The position numbers and the translations under genes were made by a program. Shown piece after piece: positions 35,701-45,199 of a stretch of DNA of 64,000 nucleotides. The stretch is from Torreya grandis (taxonomy: Eukaryota > Streptophyta > Pinopsida > Cupressales > Taxaceae). The first letter of the stretch is position 1; the number at the start of each line of letters is the position of its first letter. The DNA lies in contig JARHVA010000250.1 of NCBI GenBank assembly GCA_037957365.1, forward strand, positions 2,983,501-3,047,500, written 5' to 3'. The notes below the pieces were generated by a model that saw only the letters and a list, made by a program, of their open reading frames with translations, had not been told where the DNA came from and ran no database searches.

Positions 35701-36181
35701 GGCACATGAAGACTTTATCAATGAATTTGGGGTCCAACCAAATTATCATGTTGTTGTTAGTGTTTGATACTGATCTGGTCTTCCTATTGTAAAATTGGGT
35801 GCACTGGAAGATGAACTCTATATGATGTGCTGCTACTGGGAAAGAAACAATCAAATGAATGTTACTTTCAATGATTCTCTTTATTTTGGAGCTCAAGTTC
35901 ATTGCTTTGGTTCTTGTCATGAACTCAGCCATATCTACGTGGCCAATCTCAGTATCTCTAATATCGTCAACATTATAGGTGACTGAGGTGATCAAAAAAA
36001 CACCTTGGTACTGGTACTTTATGGCTTTTGACTTCTTTAGAGAAGCCTTAGTCATTGAAACTGGTCTGAGTTGAACAGGTGCCGATGAATACAAATCTTT
36101 AAGGAGTACTGAAACCATGATCATGCAATTAGAGAATAGTGGGTGAATTGGGGAATTTGCACATTGGGTGATCATGACCAA
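32709..36181 (-). pseudogene. Long LTR-encoded ORF, right copy (unknown protein, about 1,150 codons)
   Basis: The pieces 36,181-35,498 (227 codons), 34,801-34,292 (169), 34,156-33,845 and 33,844-33,437 are all in one frame. After a one-base deletion near 33,460 (absent from the other LTR), 33,401-33,120 and 32,960-32,763 continue in the next. The intervening 35,497-34,802 also reads through in the first frame with a handful of stops and gives sensible protein (LHEQLTKVQTT, EGDRKTTPVYSYYP, YPYMIPRFSFDKLVLMELCR). Landmarks in order: IRDTEIGHVDMAEF; IWLDPKFIDKVFMCPP; MNHRWLKAP; FHEPMIEDIWVDLR; DMSNYSIS; a Glu/Lys-rich, probably coiled-coil C-terminal third; end TGA at 32,709. No gag, pol or envelope motif and no clear membrane segment. 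It is sense with respect to the element. The nearest idea is the extra ORFs reported for Tat/Ogre elements or a captured host sequence; neither can be shown here. Confidence 0.75.
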
Positions 36182-36293
36182 GGAAGGGCACTTGACGGGG
36201 TTGGGTCAGAAAATGAGGAGAAAAAAGTGGAGGAGGCAAAAAAAATAAAAAGAATGAAAATCTCTCCACAGTTGGAGAAATTTGGAGGAAAAA

Positions 36294-37360
36294 TGCAAGG
36301 GTGGCAAAATTCACTGCCCAATCATGTGGAATGAATAGCATGTAGGGGCTATGAATTTTTCCGCCCTTGCATGAAGGGGAGGAAAATAAAATGGCATTGG
36401 TGGTGAATTTCACTGCCTGTGCATGCTTGGTAGGAAAGTGCAGGGGAGGCAAAATTTGCCATCCGTGCACTTTCAACCTGCATCAGTGGAGAGATTCACC
36501 ACCCCTACAAGTATGGGAAAGCATGGTAGAGATAAGGGAGCATGGGTGGAAAATTTTTCTTCCCTTATAGGTTTGGTTGGAAAGTGCAGGGGTGGCAAAA
36601 TTTGTTGCTCGTGTACTTTCGACCTACATCGGCAGTGAAATTTGCCGCCCATGTAGTAAAAGGGGTGAATGGGTAGGGCACAGCTAGGGTGAAAAGTTTG
36701 TCACCCTTGGTAGGGAGAAAATTAGAAACCATGGAAGAGAAGGGGGGGCAGTGAAAATTGCTACCCTTGCATGGGGAGGATACTGGCCGATGCAGAAGGG
36801 AGAGAAAAGTTTAGTGGGAGGAGGAAATGGGAGAAGGCCGATCGGCCCTAGGGGAAGAAATCAAAATCAAAAACAAAACCCAACAACTTGGAAAATAAAT
36901 TAAATGAGAAAATAAAAAGAAATTAATGCCAAATACTTGACCTACTTGGAAAACCATGCATGCCACGAGCTCAAATCTGCAAAAATGCACTTTTACCCAT
37001 TAGCTGGATCGTCCAGAGGTAGAAGGCAAGAGGAGGAGACCAAGGAATGAATCAAAATGAGGTTAAATCAGATTAAATGGGGTGAAAATTGACCCTAACC
37101 ACCCAGCGTGTATGACGATAAATGTTGTGTGCAAAAATTGAGGCAGTGCAAGGGTGGCAAAAATTACCGCCCTTGTACTGAAAAATTAAAAGGGACATGC
37201 AGGGGCAGCAAAATTTGCCACTCCTGCATGATAGAGATGAAAAATGTAGGGGTGGTGAAAATCACCATTTGTGTAGGCCTAGATGCAGGGGTGACAAAAA
37301 AATTTGCTCCTGCATGCAAAAAAGAAAAATGCACTTATGGCAAAAATTGCCACCCGTGCA
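36294..37360. repeat. Array of short palindromes, right LTR
   Basis: Same array as in the left LTR: first unit 36,294 (TGCAAGGGTGGCAAAATTCAC), last unit 37,330-37,360 (TGCACTTATGGCAAAAATTGCC...). The best kept unit is 37,196-37,230, CATGCAGGGGCAGCAAAATT followed by TGCCACTCCTGCATG. Corresponding units in the two LTRs are in the same order and spacing, but have separate point changes. Confidence 0.88.
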
Positions 37361-37609
37361 CGAAAATAGAAGAAAATGGTTAACTCTGAAAAAGCCAAAA
37401 TTTTAGTCCCTTAGTCATATCAAGACTGTAACAAATTTCACATTTTAGGGAAAATATAATGAAAAGACGTTAGGAATTTTGAACGGTGATAGTTGAACCA
37501 ATACGAGAATGAGAGAAATCTGTCTCAAAAATGGACTTAGAGAGACAAAGGGCGAAATGGACAAGTTTCACAGGGGGTTGTTCCAAAAATGAGCTGAGAT
37601 AATTTTGGA

Positions 37610-38880
<1,271 letters not shown>

Positions 38881-39134
38881 AATAAATCCCCACTAATAAT
38901 GACATATTAGATGGAGTTTCTCTATATTTTGTGTTTATACTTTCTTGTAAAAGTGTCTAGTGTAATAGATTTACGTAGAAAATTATATATATATCACTTG
39001 GATGATGTTGTACTATGAATGGTGATTAAAACTATTAGAGATATTGGGTTAGCTTGGGATATTGATAGAGATTATAATCACTTGATAGTGAAGGTATCCT
39101 AGTCATCTTTTATCTCAATTAGGATCAATCATGT
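38881..39134. other. Junction between integrase fragment and tandem array
   Basis: AT-rich 250 bases with an ATATATAT run. No motif recognised. It probably holds the decayed start of the integrase fragment and the left border of the tandem array. Confidence 0.35.
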
Positions 39135-39518
39135 TGATCCAAAACTCGAAAGTCTTGGATGAAAAATATTATAAGAACACACAAATAATAATTCTAACTT
39201 TGAGAAGAGATGTTTTATTACTCAAAATTGTAGATACAACATATGTCTATCTCTAGAAAGAGATGTCTAATTTCTATTTTAGGTTATATCTTCATTTATA
39301 AACAATTTTAAGGTAGGAATATGTGGAAGGTCACCAATCTCAAGGGAGATTAAGTGGTTTAACTTCCATAATTTACAACAATACAAAATTTGAGGAATTA
39401 CTATTTTTAAAAACTTACTATTTTTAGACTGCACTACTAAAATTGAAATTTGGGGCACTTTCATTGGGTTTTTGAGGGTCAAAACCCACTAAGTAGATCT
39501 TGGTGCCATCTCAATACA
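39135..39518 (-). repeat. Array LTR, unit A
   Basis: Plus strand TGATCCAAAACTCGAAAGTC to ...CTCAATACA. The minus strand carries TATAAAT (TTTATAAATGAAG) about 220 bases before the LTR end. Upstream on the plus strand the PBS side is lost at the junction with the integrase fragment. Confidence 0.8.
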
Positions 39519-39530
39519 TTCTCCTCATTA

Positions 39531-40492
39531 TTATCTTTCCAATGGTTCAAATGGGGAGTCAAATAGAGATATGGTGCAAAAGTTATGGATCCTAAAAAAA
39601 GTACCACCAATTAGGATAGAACCATCCCCTAGATTATCTCCTAAAATATTGCTTAGATCATTCCTCCCTCCTTGAGAAGAAATGGTCTCCATTGCATCAA
39701 TATTTGTCATCAAGTGTGGTATTTGTGTTTTGATTTTATTATTGATGCATACTTGGAATGGATTGTGCTTTGTGGAACTATGTAGGGCCTGATTATTGAC
39801 CATTTCTATCTGACCATTAGTCTATGGATGGAAGGCCATGAAATTCCTTAGCTTGGTATCTATTTTTTTCTATTATTATGTTATTTGTGTAGTCACGAAT
39901 GTAACATCGACCCTTTTGGATTTATGTGGCTTGACTACCATAAGAACAAATTTCTTAACACTAATCAGGGAGATAGATGTAGAAGGTGGTACCTCTAGTA
40001 CCCTATAGTGTTGTGTTCCAAGGGTGAGGGTGATCCTTCAAGTTATTGATTCATAGATTCCATGTCGATCATACATGAATGGATAACCAAAGAGTACATC
40101 ACAAACATCTAGATTGACCACATCACACAAGACCTCATCTTAGAAAGGTTTTATTGCATATGAGAGAAGACATTGGTGGGTGACATGGAGGTTTATCCCT
40201 AGACTTAAAAATCTAATATTATATGGCTTTGGGTGAGGTTTCATGGATAGATTTAGGCTTTTTAAAATATTAGTAGAGATTAAATTCTTTTGACTCCCAC
40301 TATCAAGAATGAAATGTAGAGGCTTACCTTTCACCCATAACTTAGAGTGAAACAACCTTTCCTTGTCATCTAGCCTCTCCTCATGGGTCTTTGATGAAAC
40401 AAAAATGGCATTGGGCTCAACATCTACAATCTCTTATTCATCCTCTTTGACTTTAGGGTGTATATGAGGTAGAATAGTAGATGTTGAGGATT
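39531..40492 (-). pseudogene. Unit A: protease and integrase tail (5' part displaced by insertion)
   Basis: Protease piece 40,355-40,140: GKPLHFILDSGSQKNLIS with the catalytic D-S-G intact, then LKSLNLSMKPHPKPY and VTHQCLLSYAIKPF; the conserved CDVVNLDVCDVLFG segment follows at about 40,130-40,080. After it comes a short integrase-derived tail (MAFHP.TDGQIEMVNN at about 39,845-39,800) and an acidic GGRNDLSNILGDN segment (39,803-39,531). The gag half of this unit lies at 50,591-51,340, beyond the 10.1 kb insertion. Confidence 0.8.
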
Positions 40493-40497
40493 GTGAC
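40493..40497. other. Target site duplication, left copy (GTGAC)
   Basis: GTGAC immediately before the TG start of the 10.1 kb element; the same five bases follow its CA end at 50,586-50,590. In the uninterrupted units the site reads ATTGTGACTCAAAAAG, once. Confidence 0.95.
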
Positions 40498-41892
40498 TGT
40501 TTCTATAATTTTTTTGCTTTTTCACATTCAAAGGAATAAGAAACTAGAAGTAATTGGTCAAGGGTTTGTACGTACCCAGATGAATTTTGTGCACCATTAT
40601 CCATATGTTGTAGGGACTCCTCTTTGGCTGTGGAGGATGACACCTATAGAAGAAAGAGACTCAAACACAGAGATTGTTAGATGGATGTAAGGTGGACTTC
40701 CAAGCAAAAGCTCAGTCCCAGAAGTGCAAGGACTTCCTTGAGGGATGACAGTCCACTGGTTGATAAAATAATGTCAAATAAAAGAGAAATGGTGAAAGAC
40801 TGAACAAAATAAATAGAGATAATGCGTACCTATATTCTATTTTTGGTCTGTCACAGTCACTGATGCCAGTTAGTCTACCATCATCAGTTGATTAAAGTTG
40901 CTGACATCAGTTAGTCTACCAATGTCGGTAGGGGAAATGAGCCTGGAGGCCAGCATCAGTTAGGGCAATGGAGCTTTGGACGAGTCTCAGGGTGTGTCTA
41001 TGGTTGACAGGATGGTATGTGGCAGTCTGAGAGTCTGTGCAGGTTAGCAGGGTTGTGAATATGGTCTTAAGAGGGACAAGGGGTAGATGTTAGGTTGTCA
41101 AAAGAGGGAAAGATATGGGAAAGGCCTCTCAACCTTTCTGGGAAGAGAGTCAGGTGTGGTCTGGTCAATAGCTAGGTCTGGTTGATGGTGCTTAGAAGAA
41201 GTAAGAAGAAACTAATTATAAATACATTCTAAGCTACTGAAATGACATAAAAGATGAATACTTAGCTCTTTGATAGAGAACTAGAAGTTTAGAAAGCCAA
41301 TAGCTGATGTAGAAGACTCCCTACAATCAGATGTGGAGTGATTGATGCAGTAGCCTATGATGCTTGGTGTGTGTCTAGGAGAGAGAGAGAGGGGTCGAAT
41401 ACCTACAGCCAAAGAATTAGCATTTGGGTCTATGATTGATTGATTCAACACTGTGATTTTAGCATCCCAAGGGGAAGACAATTTGCCTTCAGGTTGTTTT
41501 AAGTGACCGACATCGGCGATCCCACCGGCATCGACTAACTAGTAACCGACGTCGGTGGCTAGAAGATGGGAAAAAGGGCTAAAACTAGCCTTTTGCCCAT
41601 TCTTCCAACTGCTAGGTCTAATTATCATTGGAAAATAGCTAAAGGTGGATTAAATAAGCACGAGAGGGTTGAAATAGGTCATAAATTGGTCATAGGGTGA
41701 TGGGAGGCATCCAAGGGGAGGTATCCAAGGCAGGGTGAGGTGTCATGGGTGAAGTGTCAAAGGGGTGTTATTAATTCAAAATAAGTTATTATTTTAAATT
41801 AATAAGTGTGTGGGTTAGGAATGTGTAGAAGTGGACCAAGGGGACCAAGGGGGAGAGTCGACCAAGGAGTAGACACAATTTCGGTGTCTACA
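40498..41892 (-). repeat. 3' LTR of the 10.1 kb element (left copy)
   Basis: 1,395 bp, TG...CA. Holds CpG-rich palindromic words of the ACCGACGTCGGT type in two clusters (about 40,855-40,930 and 41,505-41,557; the perfect word is at 41,545-41,556), many changed by C-to-T or G-to-A. Confidence 0.93.
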
Positions 41893-41910
41893 TTTTCCCC
41901 TTTTTGTCTT
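41893..41910 (-). other. Polypurine tract of the 10.1 kb element
   Basis: Plus strand TTTTCCCCTTTTTGTCTT just inside the left LTR; on the minus strand AAGACAAAAAGGGGAAAA abuts TGTAGACACC. This primes plus-strand DNA synthesis and proves the minus orientation. Confidence 0.88.
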
Positions 41911-42544
41911 GTTGGTTGTTCTGGATGAACTACAAGACAAAAATAGGAGTAAGTTGCCCCAGGTATGGGATGAGGTCTTTTTCATCCTGTTGGTTGTTCT
42001 AATGAACTACAAGATAAAAATAAGAGTTGGTTGCCCTGATTATGAGATGAAGTATTCCCCCTCAAAGTGGGAGTCGAGGGAAGGTAACTTGAAATTGGGT
42101 GCCGATTTGATAGATAGTAGATGGATATGGTGAATTTTGAGTGTGAATGCAGCAATAGTTGAGATTATGCGCATACCACTTCACGAGATGGTCAGGTCAA
42201 ATTGTCATAGGTCAAGGTTGAGGAGTGCCAAAATCGAAATAACTGGGTCCCAGCATTTAGTCATAGCTGATTAGGTTATTCGATCCAAGTTGTAGCTCTA
42301 ATGGTCATCGTGTTCCAAGTATCTCGGGCTCAGGAAGTGCTCTTGGAAACACGAAAAATGTCACAAGTAGTGGGGATCAACTTGCTCATGATCCAATACT
42401 TGTGAGGGTCATAATGTGGGTTGTGGACAATTTGGCTAACTATTCATGAAGTAGCCTACATGCAATCAAAACAACTAAGGCAAAGTTGTCTCAAAAATGG
42501 TCGTGGTCAGAGGAGATAGTCATGATCTCCATGGTCATTGGTTG

Positions 42545-43110
42545 AGTCGAGTTGAGATAGATAGTTGGTCCATTAGATGGACGGATGAAGGAATGGCCGA
42601 GCTAACCTTAGAAGACCCCATGTCAACTGAGTGCTGCCTACATAGCCCCTGTGTTAAGGGCCTTAGACCAATGTAGTTCTCCCTATAAAGGGAGGAAGGG
42701 TCGGTTGTGGATGTGGGTTGGACTAGGTTAAGTCATGGTTAAAGGTTGAAATGGTTTGTCCATCAAGTAGACAAACAAACAGATGTGGCCAAGCTAAACC
42801 CAAAAGACTTCATGTCATCTAAGTGATGCCTACATAGCCCCTGTCTTAAGGGCCTTAAACCAATGTAGTTCATATTAGGAGTCAAAGTGGTCGATAGTTG
42901 GTTGGACTAGGTTAAGTCATGGTTAAAAGGTAAAATGGTTTGTCCATCAAGTAGATGAACAAACGGATGTGGTTGAGCTAACCCCAGAAGACATCATGTC
43001 ATCTGAGTGCTACCTACATAGCCCTTGTGTTGAGGGGCCTTAGACCAATGTAGTTTAGGTGAAGAGTCAAAATGGTTGATAGGTGGTTTGGTCATGATGA
43101 TGTTACAGCC
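42545..43110 (-). repeat. Three tandem copies (about 190 bp) of the conserved 3'-region motif
   Basis: GTGCTGCCTACATAGCCCCT, then TTAAGGGCCTTAGACC and AATGTAGTT, occurs near 42,632, 42,824 and 43,009, each preceded by TGTCCATCAAGTAGA and GTGGCC(A/G)AGCTAA. The spacing is 192 and 185. Read on the minus strand each is GAACTACATTGGTCTAAGGC...CTATGTAGGCAGCAC. It is non-coding and lies between gag and the polypurine tract. Confidence 0.85.
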
Positions 43111-43119
43111 TTTTCCATA

Positions 43120-44017
43120 TTGTGTGATGGTGTATTCTGTAACATTGGTTGAGTGGTCTTTCATCCCTAACAATTTTCCATATTAGTAATGGTGCATGCT
43201 AAAAATGAATTGAGATGATTTATGCTTCAGCAAGTAATGGTTTATGCTTGACATAAATTGTGTTGTTGATAGTTTCCATGTGTATTGGTTTCCATAGAAA
43301 CTATGTGAAATGGACTATGTCGTGTTAGTGGTCTGAAGATGCTTGGTTTGATTTGGGTTTGGTTGGATAGATAATGATTTGATTTGGTTGGATTGTATGT
43401 GACCAAGATGTAAGAAGTGAAAGGTGTGTTGCTCTTTCATTGACAAGGACCATAATGATGGCATAGATAAGGGTTTTTGTAAACAAAAACCCCGTTCATG
43501 CATTACGTTTTTGACCATTGATTGTGTTAGAGAAGTACTCGAATCACTTGACGTTAAGTGAGCTCAAAATCCCTTGAGTATGTTGGGGTGATAGGTTTTA
43601 TTATGTGAGATGTGAGGGTAGGGTAACCCTTTGCAGCAGGGATAACTTTTCCCCTTTTATAGGTGACCCTGAGAACGACTATAGACAAGTCCATGACTTT
43701 ATAGTTTGTCAGTCATTTTTTTTTTTCTTTTGGGGCAGACTGATCGATGCGGGAAGTCTGCGAGGGGATGTTGTTTTGCTTTGTGGTCATGTTATGAAGT
43801 TGATCGATGTAAGAAGCTTCTGAGATAGTGTTATTTATAGCAAGATTTAGGCATAGCCATCCTTTGAGGGAGTGGTCTATATTCTGCTTTGTATGGTTAA
43901 ATGTTTTTGAATAGCTGTCCTTCTAGGGAGCAGTCTATCAATTACAACAATTATGCAATTGTCCTTCAAGGGAGCAGTCTACATTTATATTTTTATGACC
44001 TTTGAATAGGCATCCTA

Positions 44018-44094
<77 letters not shown>

Positions 44095-44193
44095 TTTGAC
44101 TGGACTTTTGGTCATGGACTTGACTATAGAGGCTTAGAGGGTTTCCCTTTTATTAAGACGAAGCATTCATGCTTGACAAAAGGGTTAACTAAT

Positions 44194-44247
<54 letters not shown>

Positions 44248-44620
44248 TTTGACTGGACTTTTGGTCATGGACTTGACTATAGAGGCTTAGAGGGTTTCCC
44301 TTTTATTAAGACGAAGCATTCATGCTTGACAAAAGGGTTAACTAATGTTTATAGGGTTGGGGGTTGATGGGAATAAGAATGATGATGATGGGGATTGCTC
44401 AAGGGATGAGCTCAAGTTAAACGTCAAGTGAATAATTACTTGACTAACAATAGACTGGTCGAAGATGCAAGACATTAAGGGGCTTAGGTTTTGATAAGTC
44501 CCTGACCCATGCTTGTGTTATGATGTAAGGTCCGAATCAATTAGGATCAAAATTGCCCCATTTGCTTCATTCCAAATTGGTCACATGTTGGTTGATGTTG
44601 GATATGAATATGATTAAGAA
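43120..44620 (-). other. 3' untranslated region of the 10.1 kb element
   Basis: No coding potential recognised. It holds a GTGATGGTTTATGCTT-like repeated phrase at 43,200-43,260, a GGGAGCAGTCTA phrase repeated around 43,870-43,990 (CCTTC(A/T)AGGGAGCAGTCTA), and the TA-containing duplication described separately. Confidence 0.55.
44021..44351. repeat. 153-bp duplication with (TA)n, two identical copies
   Basis: (TA)n at 44,021-44,090 is followed by a 108-bp unit (TGTTTTTGACTGGACTTTTG...) at 44,091-44,198, then (TA)n to 44,243, then the same 108 bp without any difference at 44,244-44,351. In sequence this decayed, identity means a very recent duplication or an assembly error in the TA tract. 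Confidence 0.92.
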
Positions 44621-44780
44621 GTTGGTTGATGCTTGGTCGATGCTTGGTTGGGGTCGATGTTTGGTCGATGCTTGGTTGGTTGATGTTTGGTCGAGGCTTG
44701 GTTGATGTTTGGTTAAGGTTTGGTCGAGGCTTGGTCGAGGCTTGGTCGAGGCTTGGATGATGCTTGGTTGATTGATGTTG
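44620..44780. repeat. Short-period minisatellite (GGTCGAGGCTT and variants)
   Basis: Words TGGTCGATGCTTGG, TGGTCGAGGCTTGG and TTGGTTGATGTTTGG repeat with an 11-20 base period. Three GGTCGAGGCTT units are exactly adjacent at about 44,722-44,755. Translation on the minus strand gives Pro/Thr/Ser/Gln-rich repeats and is not considered a protein domain. Confidence 0.85.
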
Positions 44781-44784
44781 TTGG

Positions 44785-44960
44785 CATTTGGATAAGGAGG
44801 CCATCGAGACCTTATTTGTAGAGAAGTCCCCCTAGCATGGTGTAGCGAGTAGTGTTCTTAATAAAAGCTTGCCGTCTATTGTTAGAGAGTTTGGGAGGGA
44901 TGATAGAATATGTCAAGTAATCCACAAGTCACTTATACCAAGCGTCATGTGGACTAGTGA
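44785..44960 (-). pseudogene. pol: Integrase N-terminal remnant
   Basis: Minus strand: a DAWYK word, then LVDYLTYSIIPPKLSNNRRQ, then YTMLGGLLYK and GLDGLL, with stops where Arg or Trp would be. This matches the segment just before the His/Cys zinc region of Ty3/gypsy integrase (family pattern W..DI..YL...P......R......Y.L..G.LYKRG.DG.L..C). The zinc region itself is replaced by the minisatellite. It is all that is left of pol in this element. Confidence 0.65.
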
Positions 44961-45199
44961 GGTTAGGAGGAATTTCCCCCAGTAATGATGGTCGAGACAT
45001 GTCCAAGATAGAAATCTTGGGTTGTGTTGGTTGAGAGGTCTTGACGAATAATGGATATGTCAAAGGCGTAGAAGTCTGGTCTTTTCCTTTATTATTCATA
45101 GTTTGGGGCCTGGTGGCCTCATTGATTGTGTTGATTTTGAATAAAGGTTGAGGAGGTGGTTGAGGGACCATAGTCTTATGTTGGGATCCCAATTTAGGT

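Noticed and set aside
36367..37406. Plus-strand Cys-rich repeated frames (C-x-G-G-K-x-C-x-x-C) looking like zinc fingers
   Set aside because: They are produced by the repeated palindromes GGGTGGCAAAATTTGCCAC, lie antisense to the element and are not kept as open frames in the other LTR; no independent sign of a protein.
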